64,000 bases of DNA from positions 2,542,001 through 2,606,000 of the forward strand of contig OZ257255.1 in assembly GCA_965279655.1 (NCBI GenBank), given 5' to 3'. This document shows, in pieces, positions 25,775 to 34,099 of this stretch (positions are counted from its first letter, which is position 1; each line of letters opens with the position of its first letter). The stretch comes from SCTM01 sp965279655 (lineage in GTDB: Bacteria; Pseudomonadota; Alphaproteobacteria; Rhodospirillales; Rhodospirillaceae). Made by a program: the position numbers and the translations under genes. The notes beneath the pieces are model-generated. The model saw only the letters and a program-made list of their open reading frames with translations. It made no database searches and was not told where the DNA came from.

Positions 25775-26713
25775 TTAGAGATCGCGCGCGAGGCGGAAGC
25801 CGAACTGGTGCGAGGCGGTGTTTTCCGGGTCGGCGCCGCGGAAACTCGGGCGATGACGATCCATGCGGGTGTACCAGGCGGCGCCGCGGACCGAGCGCTT
25901 CTCACAGAGGCCGTTCTTCTGCGCGACGGCCGTTCCGTCGGTCGGCTGCGCCGGATACGGGTTGGCCACGCAGTCCTGCACCCACTCCCAGGCGTTACCC
26001 AACATGTCTTTCAGACCGAAAGGGTTGGCCTTATAGATGCCGACCGGCGAGAGCATCGCCTGCCCGTCGCTGCAATTCACCGGCTCATAGTTGAGCTTCC
26101 GACCGTCGGGCGGATTCGGGTTCGCCTTGCCATCGAGATCGAACAGGTTTTCGTATTGGCAACCTTGCTCATCGGCGTCGCCCCACGGCCATTTGGTCTT
26201 GGCATTGGCCTTGGCGGCGTATTCCCACTCGGCTTCCGACGGCAAGCGATACTTCTTGCCGGTCTTGCCCGACAGCCAGGCGGCGTAGGCGATGCCATCC
26301 ACCCAGCTGACGCACGTCACCGGCTGCTTCGGATCGGGAGTCTTGCCGTTGATCGGACCGCGGAAGGTAAGCGGGATATCGGTGCCGTTGCTGGTATTGC
26401 AAAAGTCCGACGGATAGTAGCCGGTCGCATCCACGAACGCGGCGAACTCCGCGACAGTGATCTCGTACTTCCCCAGCGCGAAGGCATTCTTGAGCGTGAT
26501 CTCGCGGATCGGCCCTTCACCGCGGGAACCGTCCTTCATTTCGCTCTTCACATCCGAGCCCATCATGAACTTGCCGGGCGGGATCACCACCATCTCAGGG
26601 CAATCCTTGCAGTCCTTGAAGGTGCTGCCGGGCTTGCCCGGACTTGCCGCGTGGCTTTGAGCCGCGGCCAGCAACAACGCCAGTCCCGCGAGCCCGATGA
26701 AATTCATCCTCAT
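25775..26713 (-). CDS. Secreted SUMF1/FGE-fold protein, copy 2
   Basis: 312 residues. A signal peptide (MNFIGLAGLALLLAAAQSHA) is followed by FKDCKDCPEMVVIPPGKFMM, the same start as copy 1, and the FGE-sulfatase domain with KYEITVAEFAAFVDATGYYP, RLPSEAEWEYAAKA and DMLGNAWEWVQDCV. In place of the catalytic cysteine motif it has SVRGAAWYTRMDRHRPSFRG, with no Cys. The start at 26713 has GGGAGGA 7 bp upstream. It lies 30 bp after the amine oxidase gene and is probably cotranscribed with it. That link suggests a role in the periplasm together with an oxidase. Confidence 0.88.
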   Translation of the reverse strand: MRMNFIGLAGLALLLAAAQSHAASPGKPGSTFKDCKDCPEMVVIPPGKFMMGSDVKSEMKDGSRGEGPIREITLKNAFALGKYEITVAEFAAFVDATGYYPSDFCNTSNGTDIPLTFRGPINGKTPDPKQPVTCVSWVDGIAYAAWLSGKTGKKYRLPSEAEWEYAAKANAKTKWPWGDADEQGCQYENLFDLDGKANPNPPDGRKLNYEPVNCSDGQAMLSPVGIYKANPFGLKDMLGNAWEWVQDCVANPYPAQPTDGTAVAQKNGLCEKRSVRGAAWYTRMDRHRPSFRGADPENTASHQFGFRLARDL

Positions 26714-26743
26714 AGCTTTCCTCCCGAGTTGTCTTCAAATTCG

Positions 26744-28198
26744 CTAGAGCAGCGCCATCGCCTGTAGCGCCGCTTGTTCGCCGGTTTCCATGGCGCCTTC
26801 CATGCCGCGGTTGGACACCGCGACATGTTCGCCACAGAAATGAATCCGCCCCGCCGTTTCGCGCAGCGCCGGCAGGCATTCGTGAATCTGTCCCGGCTTC
26901 CAGATGACCCACACGCCGCCGGCGTAAGGATCGCTCTGCCAGGATTTGAAGGCGACGCCTTTCAGCTGACCCTTGGCCGCGGGGCGCAGACGTTCGTATT
27001 CGGCGATGACCCGCGCAATCGCGGCCTTCTCGCCCAGCGCGTCCCAGCGCTCCGCCAGGAAGCCGCGGCCCCAGGCCAGGAGGCAATTGATCCGGTTCGG
27101 ATCCTTGCCTTCGCGCATGGCGCGCACATCGCCGGCGTCCGTGTCCGTCCACATGGCCGGAGACAGTCCGTCTTCGCGCCAAAACGGCTTCTTGGGAACC
27201 AACACGATCTTGGTAGCCTTCTGGAACGGCACGGTCGCGATTGCTTTGGTTTTCGCCGGCGGCAGCACGGGATCGAACTTCACGCCACGCATGGCCGGAA
27301 TCGGCAGGGAGCAGATGACCTGCTTCGCCGACACCGTCGTTCCATCGTCGCAGCGGACAGTGACGCGCGCACCGTCCTGTTGAAAGCCGACGACGCGCTT
27401 GTTCAACCGCACATCGCCCACCGCCGCCGCCATCGCCTGCGGCACCCGCTGATTGCCGCCGTCCGCCTTGAACGACACCCGCGCGATATCGGACTGAAGC
27501 TTGAACCACGCCTGGGAGTAGTACCACATGAGGATGGACACCTCGTGCGCCGATGTCCCATAGGATGTGTTGGTGTTGTAGTTCAGGTCGATCGCGGCAT
27601 CGCTCCAGCCCTGCTTCTTCAGGAACTCGAAGACCGAACCGTCGAACTTGCGGCTGTCGGGATCGGCCCAGTCTTCCGCCGAACGCAGGGGGTTGTTCTT
27701 GTCGACGACGCTCTCGAAGAAGGCGCGCCCCGGAAAACGGTTCTTGGCGCCCTCGGGCATCACGTTCAGCGCGTGGGTGGGCCAGGCATCGCGCCGGATG
27801 ACTTGTCCACCGATCGCGAATTCCACGGTCGTTGGATCCTGCTGCGAGCCCGGCGATGAATCCCGCCGCGTCGCGAAGTCGATCAGCTTCACGCCCAGGC
27901 GGCGCGCCGTATCCTGCATGCGGCCGTAGCCGCCGAGGATGCTGTCGCCGCCGAGCTCGGGATTGCCCTCCACACCCTGTAGCGACAACAGACGCCCGCC
28001 GACGCGGTCGCGCGCTTCGAGCACGGCAACCTTGAAGCCCTGATCCTTGACCAGCAGCGCGGCATTGAGGCCCGACAGGCCCGCGCCGATCACAACGACG
28101 TCAAGTTCGGCGCTTTGCGCGACGCCCGGCGTTGCCACCAGCGTGGCGCCGAGGCCGGCGAGCGCGGCACGTCTGTCGATACGGAACCCGGGACGCAT
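26744..28198 (-). CDS. Tat-exported flavin monoamine oxidase-like FAD oxidoreductase
   Basis: 484 residues. A Tat signal (FRIDRRAALAGLGATLVA) is followed by the FAD-binding start DVVVIGAGLSGLNAALLV and LEARDRVGGRLLS. The C-terminal FAD motif is IHFCGEHVA followed by GMEGAMETGEQAA. These are the standard features of the amine oxidase superfamily, which oxidises primary or polyamines or other substrates. The protein would be active in the periplasm. It forms a unit with the SUMF1 copy 2 gene and is divergent from a TonB-dependent receptor at 28480. The substrate could be an amine imported or released at the outer membrane. The 281-bp divergent region shows no strong palindrome. Confidence 0.9.
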   Translation of the reverse strand: MRPGFRIDRRAALAGLGATLVATPGVAQSAELDVVVIGAGLSGLNAALLVKDQGFKVAVLEARDRVGGRLLSLQGVEGNPELGGDSILGGYGRMQDTARRLGVKLIDFATRRDSSPGSQQDPTTVEFAIGGQVIRRDAWPTHALNVMPEGAKNRFPGRAFFESVVDKNNPLRSAEDWADPDSRKFDGSVFEFLKKQGWSDAAIDLNYNTNTSYGTSAHEVSILMWYYSQAWFKLQSDIARVSFKADGGNQRVPQAMAAAVGDVRLNKRVVGFQQDGARVTVRCDDGTTVSAKQVICSLPIPAMRGVKFDPVLPPAKTKAIATVPFQKATKIVLVPKKPFWREDGLSPAMWTDTDAGDVRAMREGKDPNRINCLLAWGRGFLAERWDALGEKAAIARVIAEYERLRPAAKGQLKGVAFKSWQSDPYAGGVWVIWKPGQIHECLPALRETAGRIHFCGEHVAVSNRGMEGAMETGEQAALQAMALL

Positions 28199-28479
28199 CC
28201 ACTTTCCTCATTGAAGAACGGTACTATGCCGATTGGCGCGACGTTCGACGAGCCGGAATATCTCATTCATATCGTGGGGTTTGCCCGCACCAGCGCATCG
28301 CGCGCGAATTGGATCACCTATCAGGTAGCCTAGAGTACACACCTCGCCAAATTCGCCTGTAACCGCGCGCGCGACCCTTGACGCCGCGCGCTTGCGCACG
28401 GACTCTGATTGCGAGGGAATTTGCGCAGCGCCTCTGGGGCCGCGCACCACATATTCAGATCTTTTCGGGGGACTCTTCG

Positions 28480-30975
28480 ATGACGCGCCGCCTTCAATCC
28501 ATGCTTTTGAGCACGACCGCAGGCCTGATCGGCCTGACCGCCGCCGCGCCGACGCCGGTGTTCGCGCAGCAGACCGCCCAGGTCCTGGGGCTCGAGGAAA
28601 TCGTCGTCACCACGCGTAAGCGCGAAGAGAAACTGCTCGACATCCCCATCGCGATCACCGCCTTCACCGCGGCAGACATTCAGAAGGCGCAGCTGTTCGA
28701 CGTGCGCCAGATCGCGGCCCAGTCCCCCGGATTGACGTTCATCTCCGTCGGCAGCAACAGCGGCGGCGGCCGCTACTCGCCGATGTTCATCATGCGCGGC
28801 ATGACCTACGCGTCGCCGCTTCCCCGGAATCAAACCGGCGCGGTGTTCGTCGACGGCATCTATGTGCTGGGCGGCATCACCTCCGTGAACACGGCCGACG
28901 TGGAACGCGTCGAAGTGATCAAGGGACCACAGAACGCCTATTACGGTCGCAACACCTTCGGCGGCGCGCTCAACTTCATCACGCGCACGCCGGGGCAGGA
29001 ATTCAAAGGCGAGGTGTCGGCCGAAGGCACCGCGCGCGGCTCATACGATTTTGGCACCAGCGTCGAAGGTCCAATCATCGCCGACAAGGTCTCCGCGCGC
29101 TTGTCATTGCTGAAACACCGTCAGGCCCCCACGTACAAGGCCACGGACGGCGGCAGCCTCGGCGAAGAAACCACGCACTCCGTGACCGGCACGCTCTACA
29201 TCACGCCGTCGGACAATTTCTCCATCCGACTGCGCGGCTCGTATCAGAAGGACAGCGACGGTCCCGCCACCTGGGCCTACCTGAGGGGCTCGCAATACGG
29301 CGGCACGTCCTGCAACGGCGTCACCGTGTCCGGTCAGGACGAGAACGGCGCCACCCGTCAATTCGCGATCACCCAGCAGTATTTCTGCGGCCACGTCCCG
29401 ACTATCGAGGAACTGGGCGAAGGCGTCGTGACCTCGAACACCCTGATCAACAGCCGCTACTTCGCGAGCATCGGACAACCGAATGCTCTGCGGGCCGCGC
29501 TGGTCGACAACGCGCTGAACGACCCCATTGTCGCCCGCGCGCCCAAGCTCGATCATTTCGGCATGATCCGCCTGACGCAGCGCTATAGCGGCGTGTTTCA
29601 GTATGAATTCCCGAACGAGATCACCGCGACAGTAAACCTGGCTTACAATCAGACCCACACCAACCTGATCGTCGACGCGGACATCTCCGATGTCGAAAAC
29701 GCCTATGCCGTGGCGCCGGGCCTGTTCCACGACTACACCGCCGAAGCGCGACTGCAGTCGGGCCAGAACCAGCGCCTTCGCTGGCTGATCGGCACCAACT
29801 ACTACGCCGGGTCGTTCGATCTGCACTCCAACGGTTCGATACAGTACCGCCTACGCACGACACCGACGTCGCCGCAGCTGGGCTTCGTCGCGGGCACGCC
29901 GGTCAATCGCGACGGCGAGCGCGCGAAGGTCTACGCCGGCTTCATGTCCCTGGACTACGACCTCACGGACCGGCTGAAGCTCACCGGCGAAGTCCGCTAT
30001 CAGGTCGACAAGTCGCTGCTGCAACCGTCCAACCCCGCGTCGATCCAGTCGAAGTTCAAGGACTGGTTGCCGCGCATCATCGTCAACTTCAAGCCGACCC
30101 CGGACTGGACGCTGTACGGCAGCTGGGCACGCGGCGCGTTGCCCGGCCAGTTCAACAGCCAGTACGCCAACGCCAGCGAGTTCCAGCGGACCTACATCCG
30201 CAGCATCCTGCCCAACAGCCAGGACATCCTGAACTCGCAGCGTGTCGACAGTTACGAGCTCGGCTCCAAGCAGCAGCTGTTCGACAACCGCCTGAACTAC
30301 ACGCTGGCGGCCTACTACATGAAGTGGAACAACCTGCCGTCCAGCTCGGCCCTGCCGGTGCCGATCTCGGCAACCAACCCCACACCCTCGACGGCTTTCA
30401 CCGGCCTGTTGAGCGCGGGTAACGCCAAGCTGCACGGCATCGAGTTCGAGGCCACCGGTATCGTGACGGACCACTGGGACATCAACTTCCGCGCCAACTA
30501 CCAGAAGGGCACGTATCAGAACTACATCCAGGGCCTGGTCTCCACCTCGCTGGTCCTGGGCTTGCGCGGCTTCACTGGAAAGAGCCTGGCCCGCGTGCCG
30601 ACCTATAGCGGCTCTCTCTCGACCACCTATCGCGATGAGTTGTCGGGCGAGTGGACTTGGTACGTGCGCGGTGACGCGAACTACACCGGCTCGGCTTGGG
30701 ATAGCGAAGCCAACATCGTGCGCAGCGATGCCTACGTCCGCGTGCATGCCCGCCTGGGCGTGGAGCGCGGCGAGAGTCTGATGATCGAAGTGTTCGCCAA
30801 GAACCTGCTGAACGACAAGCACTGGAACTCGATCAACCGCCAGGTCTCGTTCTCCGAACCCGGCTCCTTGCAGAAGATCGTGCCGGGCACGACGAGCTTC
30901 AACTTCAACAACGGCTTGACCGTAACGGCGCCGGAAAAGCGCGAAGTCGGCATCCGCGCGAAGTACAAGTTCTAG
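28480..30975 (+). CDS. TonB-dependent receptor 1
   Basis: 831 residues, outer membrane. The signal peptide spans about residues 1-27 (LLSTTAGLIGLTAAAPTPVF, then AQQ). The TonB box-like LEEIVVTTRKREEKLLDIPI leads into the plug domain with VEVIKGPQNAYYGRNTFGGA. The 22-stranded barrel ends REVGIRAKYKF with the terminal Phe needed for assembly. The ATG at 28480 follows GGGGGA; an upstream open frame has no support. Such receptors of the FecA/FyuA type import siderophores, carbohydrates or hydrophobic ligands. A terminator follows at 30996. Confidence 0.94.
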   Translation: MTRRLQSMLLSTTAGLIGLTAAAPTPVFAQQTAQVLGLEEIVVTTRKREEKLLDIPIAITAFTAADIQKAQLFDVRQIAAQSPGLTFISVGSNSGGGRYSPMFIMRGMTYASPLPRNQTGAVFVDGIYVLGGITSVNTADVERVEVIKGPQNAYYGRNTFGGALNFITRTPGQEFKGEVSAEGTARGSYDFGTSVEGPIIADKVSARLSLLKHRQAPTYKATDGGSLGEETTHSVTGTLYITPSDNFSIRLRGSYQKDSDGPATWAYLRGSQYGGTSCNGVTVSGQDENGATRQFAITQQYFCGHVPTIEELGEGVVTSNTLINSRYFASIGQPNALRAALVDNALNDPIVARAPKLDHFGMIRLTQRYSGVFQYEFPNEITATVNLAYNQTHTNLIVDADISDVENAYAVAPGLFHDYTAEARLQSGQNQRLRWLIGTNYYAGSFDLHSNGSIQYRLRTTPTSPQLGFVAGTPVNRDGERAKVYAGFMSLDYDLTDRLKLTGEVRYQVDKSLLQPSNPASIQSKFKDWLPRIIVNFKPTPDWTLYGSWARGALPGQFNSQYANASEFQRTYIRSILPNSQDILNSQRVDSYELGSKQQLFDNRLNYTLAAYYMKWNNLPSSSALPVPISATNPTPSTAFTGLLSAGNAKLHGIEFEATGIVTDHWDINFRANYQKGTYQNYIQGLVSTSLVLGLRGFTGKSLARVPTYSGSLSTTYRDELSGEWTWYVRGDANYTGSAWDSEANIVRSDAYVRVHARLGVERGESLMIEVFAKNLLNDKHWNSINRQVSFSEPGSLQKIVPGTTSFNFNNGLTVTAPEKREVGIRAKYKF

Positions 30976-30995
30976 GAAATACCCACACGCAACGG

Positions 30996-31025
30996 AAAGG
31001 GCCCGACTTCGCAGTCGGGCCCTTT
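30996..31025. terminator. Bidirectional terminator between TonB receptor 1 and gntR
   Basis: Perfect 13-bp stem AAAGGGCCCGACT / AGTCGGGCCCTTT with a TCGC loop. It is flanked by the convergent stops at 30975 and 31046, so it can serve both genes. Confidence 0.9.
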
Positions 31026-31045
31026 TCGATTCCGCACCGCGCGCG

Positions 31046-31837
31046 TTAGGCGTCGCGCAAGTTCTTGATCTTGGCATCGTCCACGAACTCGATGCCGTAC
31101 TCGTAATCCTCGGTGCGGAAATAGGACGTGGTGTGGAGGAATGCGCGTTCGCGTGCGTCGAAGTGCGTCGCCCGGAAGCGCAGGACGGCCTCGTTGCCTT
31201 TCAGCAGCAACACCTTTGCGGTCGTAGCGTCGGCGATCTGCGCGCCGATGCGCTGCAAGATGCGCTTGGATTCATAGCCTTTCGCGATCAGCGAACTGCG
31301 CAAGTGGAAGTTCTCGGTGAACTCGATGGGACCGATCAGCTTCGCGATCGGATCCGCCACACGGCACACGAAGTACCCCAGGGGCTCGCGGTTGCGGGAG
31401 CGCAGGAAGCGGAATTCGTGGACCGGCTGATCGCGCTCGATCCCCAGCGCCGTCTTGACGTCCTGGGTCGGCAGCACCTTCGACCATCCGAGAAACGCCA
31501 CGGAATAGCCGTCGCCGCGCTGCATGACCTGGCGCAGGGACTGGCTCAATGGCGTGACCACCGGCGGCAACAGCGCGTTGTCGGCGACGAAGGTGCCCCG
31601 GCGACCGGCGCGGCAGATGAGCGCGCGCGCCTCAAGCACGTCGAGGGCGCGGCGCACGGTCAGACGCGTGACGTCGAAATGACGCGAGAGTTCGAGTTCG
31701 GCGGGCAAGCGGTCACCGGGACGGTAACGGCCTTCCTTGATCCATGACTGGATCACGCTGCCGATCTGCCGGTAGCCGCTGACAGAACTCTCGGCATTGC
31801 CGGTCCCGTCGAGGTGATTCAGCACGATACGGTTCAT
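31046..31837 (-). CDS. GntR family regulator, HutC/UTRA type
   Basis: 263 residues. The winged helix N-terminus (about 22-90) has YRPGDRLPAELELSRHFDVT and RALDVLEARALICR, the GntR signature. Residues 110-255 form a UTRA effector domain with LGIERDQPVHEFRFLRSR and EPLGYFVCRVAD. HutC-type regulators sense small metabolites such as urocanate or amino sugars. Downstream, convergent, is TonB receptor 1 and upstream is the DUF1838 gene. Its target is unknown, though the neighbouring receptor is a candidate. Confidence 0.9.
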   Translation of the reverse strand: MNRIVLNHLDGTGNAESSVSGYRQIGSVIQSWIKEGRYRPGDRLPAELELSRHFDVTRLTVRRALDVLEARALICRAGRRGTFVADNALLPPVVTPLSQSLRQVMQRGDGYSVAFLGWSKVLPTQDVKTALGIERDQPVHEFRFLRSRNREPLGYFVCRVADPIAKLIGPIEFTENFHLRSSLIAKGYESKRILQRIGAQIADATTAKVLLLKGNEAVLRFRATHFDARERAFLHTTSYFRTEDYEYGIEFVDDAKIKNLRDA

Positions 31838-32009
31838 ATCTCTCTCGCGCGCGTATTCCAGAAAGCGTGCAGCGCGGAGGATATCAGAGTCACCGGCTCG
31901 CCATCATGTGTTCAAAGGGCCGCTCGGAAGGAGAGCGGATGGCGCTAAGTCATTGATCTAGAAGAAATATATACCCGGTCGACAACCGCGCTCTGTCCAC
32001 ATGCCGGGA

Positions 32010-32870
32010 CTATTTCCCCGTCAAGAAACCCGGGTGATTCTTTGCGACCCAATCGATCAGGCGCGGCGGGGCCTCGGACACATTTGCGAGTTTCGTCGCG
32101 AACCGCCTCATACTCGACGTTCCTGGCCGCTGTCCCATCTTGAGCCAGGAATACCAGGGCGCCCCTCCAAACGTCTGGCCATGACAGGCGAGGAAGCCGT
32201 CCTTCGGTTCGACAAAATCTCCGGCATTCGCGCTGAAACTCGACCAAATACCGCTCCACCAGCGCTGATCGGCGCGATGATCCTTTTGGTCGTCAAGAGC
32301 AGATGCCGTGAACGTCGCAAATTGCTCGTGGGCAATCGTCAAGACATCGCCCTGCAAGAACGGGGACTGCAAATTTCCGCGACGGTCGATCTTGACGTAG
32401 CTGCTCCGCTCTTCCGCTTTCATGACGCTGTTTTCGATAAGCGTCGTTGTCGTGATTTGCGGTCGCGTCAGGTCGAGCGTTTCTTCAGTGAAGATATTTC
32501 GCCACTTCGTCAGAACCTTCCCCGACTCAAGATCTTGAAAATAGGTCACCTTATTCGTGACCTCGGTCAAACGATCCGATCCGTTGTAGTCGATGGTGAC
32601 GAGATTGAGTTCTTCGGCCCCAAGAATCGGCACCGGCGCGCGATCGGCAAGCTGTCCGTAGTAGACCGCCTTTCCGTACCAGATTGACGGCTTGCCGGGC
32701 TTAGACCCGTGCATGCGCGCGTAGACCGCCATTGGCGCGAACGGGACGTCCAATTTCAGTTGCTCGCGAGAAACCGCGGCATGCGCGTCCCGCGAAGCTG
32801 CTGCGGACGCCAGTGACGTTGCGGCCCCGGTTATGAATGAACGCCGGTGCGTGCGATTCGGTTCAGTCAT
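32010..32870 (-). CDS. Tat-exported DUF1838 protein
   Basis: 286 residues. A Tat-type signal (RTHRRSFITGAATSLASAAA) is followed by a DUF1838-like domain: PFAPMAVYARMHGSKPGKPS, IWYGKAVYYGQL, GGAPWYSWLKMGQRPGTSSM and IDWVAKNHPGF. DUF1838 proteins are about this size and have no known function. They occur in proteobacteria near genes for aromatic or steroid degradation. Identification is from the overall pattern, so moderate confidence. The gene stands alone. Confidence 0.72.
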   Translation of the reverse strand: MTEPNRTHRRSFITGAATSLASAAASRDAHAAVSREQLKLDVPFAPMAVYARMHGSKPGKPSIWYGKAVYYGQLADRAPVPILGAEELNLVTIDYNGSDRLTEVTNKVTYFQDLESGKVLTKWRNIFTEETLDLTRPQITTTTLIENSVMKAEERSSYVKIDRRGNLQSPFLQGDVLTIAHEQFATFTASALDDQKDHRADQRWWSGIWSSFSANAGDFVEPKDGFLACHGQTFGGAPWYSWLKMGQRPGTSSMRRFATKLANVSEAPPRLIDWVAKNHPGFLTGK

Positions 32871-33025
32871 TGACGTGTCCGTTCATGCGGCGTGCGTGCG
32901 ACAGGAATTGTCCGGAAATGTGCCCGATCCACTGCGCGCGTGACAGGGTGCGCAAAGCCCTGTGAAACCGCGCGGTGTGCGGACTAGCGATCCCCGCATA
33001 GACCATTGAAATCAATGGATAATAT

Positions 33026-33102
33026 TGGTGGGCCCGGCAGGACTTGAACCTGCAACCAGACCGTTATGAGCGGCCTGCTCTAACCAGTTGAGCTACAGGC
33101 CC
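33026..33102 (-). tRNA. tRNA-Ile2 (CAT anticodon, lysidine type)
   Basis: A complete 77-base cloverleaf with encoded CCA. The acceptor is GGGCCTG / CGGGCCC (one T-G pair), the D stem GCTC/GAGC, the anticodon loop CTCATAA with stem GGCCG/CGGTC, and the T arm GCAGG-TTCAAGT-CCTGC. The anticodon CAT could be Met or Ile. The anticodon arm AGGCCGCTCATAACGG and the TTCAAGTCC T loop resemble bacterial tRNA-Ile2, whose C34 is converted to lysidine by TilS, more than elongator Met. No fMet features (unpaired 1-72 and three G-C pairs) are present. Confidence 0.88.
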
Positions 33103-33170
33103 ACCGTGGGCGGGACAGTAGCGGGCACGCGCGCGGGGTCAAGGTTGGCCCGCTGATGCATTGAGCGCGG

Positions 33171-33935
33171 CTAGGGTGCGTTGCTTTCGGCAGCAGGCTG
33201 AGCCGCGGGCACAGCAGCGCCCGGCTCCATCGGTTGCGCAAGGACGTGCTCCGGCGGCGGAAGCGCAGTCTCATGTGCCGCGACAGGCTGAATGGTCACC
33301 GGCACCACGACGCCCTCCGGCGGCGGCGGTTGTGCGATGGTCTGCGCAGCCGCGGCCTGGACGGAAACGCCCGGCGGCAGGGTGAGCACGACTTCAACTT
33401 TCACCGGGGCTTCGGGCTTTGCCGTTTCGGCCTTTTCCTTCGTCACCGGAGCCGTCGGCGGCTTTTCCTCGGCCATGGAATAGTCCGGCACGACGCGCGC
33501 CTGCGGGCCCATGATCACCAAGACCTTCTGGCCAAGCGCCAAGGGCTGCTTCTCGCGCTGGGTCACCGACAACATGTCGCTGTTGTTCTTTCGGATAATG
33601 TATTCCCAGCCGGTGGTATCGCTCGTGACGTGCTCGAGGGTGTTGCCTACCAGCGCGCCGACCGTGCTGCCGCCCAGCGCCGCGAATGCGGAGTTGCCGT
33701 ATTCAGATCCCAGCAGACCGCCTGCTGCGCCGCCGGCAACGGCACCCACCGTACCGTTGGCACTGATACGGACCTCGCGGTAGCCGACGATGGCGCCGGC
33801 CTCGACCCTATTGGCGAGTTGTACGGCGTTGCCCGCATACGTGTTGGGTGAATAGGCCGGCGTGGTGCACGCCGCGACGGGCAGGAGAACAACCGTCGCC
33901 AGAGCCACGTACGTAGAGAGCCGGACGTGATCCAT
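33171..33935 (-). CDS. Glycine-zipper (SlyB-like) lipoprotein
   Basis: 254 residues from the ATG at 33935. The signal ends in the lipobox LLPVAAC. A glycine zipper of the 17 kDa antigen/SlyB type is seen at about residues 60-100, GAVAGGAAGGLLGSEYGNSA followed by GGSTVGALVGN. A basic region with EYIIRKNNSDMLSVTQ and QKVLVIMGPQARVVPDY is shared with SlyB. The C-terminal 100 residues are Pro/Ala/Val-rich and low complexity, longer than the usual family member. It is expected at the outer membrane in the periplasm, with a role in envelope integrity. Confidence 0.85.
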   Translation of the reverse strand: MDHVRLSTYVALATVVLLPVAACTTPAYSPNTYAGNAVQLANRVEAGAIVGYREVRISANGTVGAVAGGAAGGLLGSEYGNSAFAALGGSTVGALVGNTLEHVTSDTTGWEYIIRKNNSDMLSVTQREKQPLALGQKVLVIMGPQARVVPDYSMAEEKPPTAPVTKEKAETAKPEAPVKVEVVLTLPPGVSVQAAAAQTIAQPPPPEGVVVPVTIQPVAAHETALPPPEHVLAQPMEPGAAVPAAQPAAESNAP

Positions 33936-34039
33936 ATTCAAATCTCGCGAAAACACTGGTGCTATGTGCAGCATTGTTTGGCGAAAAATGATGTCAACAT
34001 TGGGGCGACTACGTCTTTCAACGCGAGCCGCGCCGATAC

Positions 34040-34078
34040 GCCTGCAACCAGGCCGCTATGAGCGGCCTTCGCTATACC
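34040..34078 (-). pseudogene. Partial copy of tRNA-Ile2 (anticodon and variable region)
   Basis: On the plus strand CCTGCAACCAGGCCGCTATG at 34041 matches CCTGCAACCAGACCGTTATG of the tRNA at 33050, and the next bases AGCGGCCT also match. About 26 of the first 28 bases agree. It covers part of the T stem, the variable loop and the whole anticodon arm, then loses similarity in the D arm. There is no acceptor stem, so it cannot be a working tRNA. The anticodon stem in the copy is fully paired (GGCCG/CGGCC). Confidence 0.7.
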
Positions 34079-34099
34079 GAAAGAATAGGTCTCGCGCGT

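Noticed and set aside
24749..26713. Formylglycine-generating enzymes paired with sulfatases
   Set aside because: No catalytic cysteine pair and no sulfatase gene in the window.
33026..33102. Elongator tRNA-Met instead of tRNA-Ile2
   Set aside because: Possible from the CAT anticodon alone, but the anticodon arm and T arm resemble bacterial tRNA-Ile2 more; a tRNAscan/TFAM test would decide.
34040..34078. tRNA fragment as an integrase attachment site
   Set aside because: It lacks the tRNA 3' end normally duplicated by tRNA-targeting integrases, and no integrase gene lies nearby.
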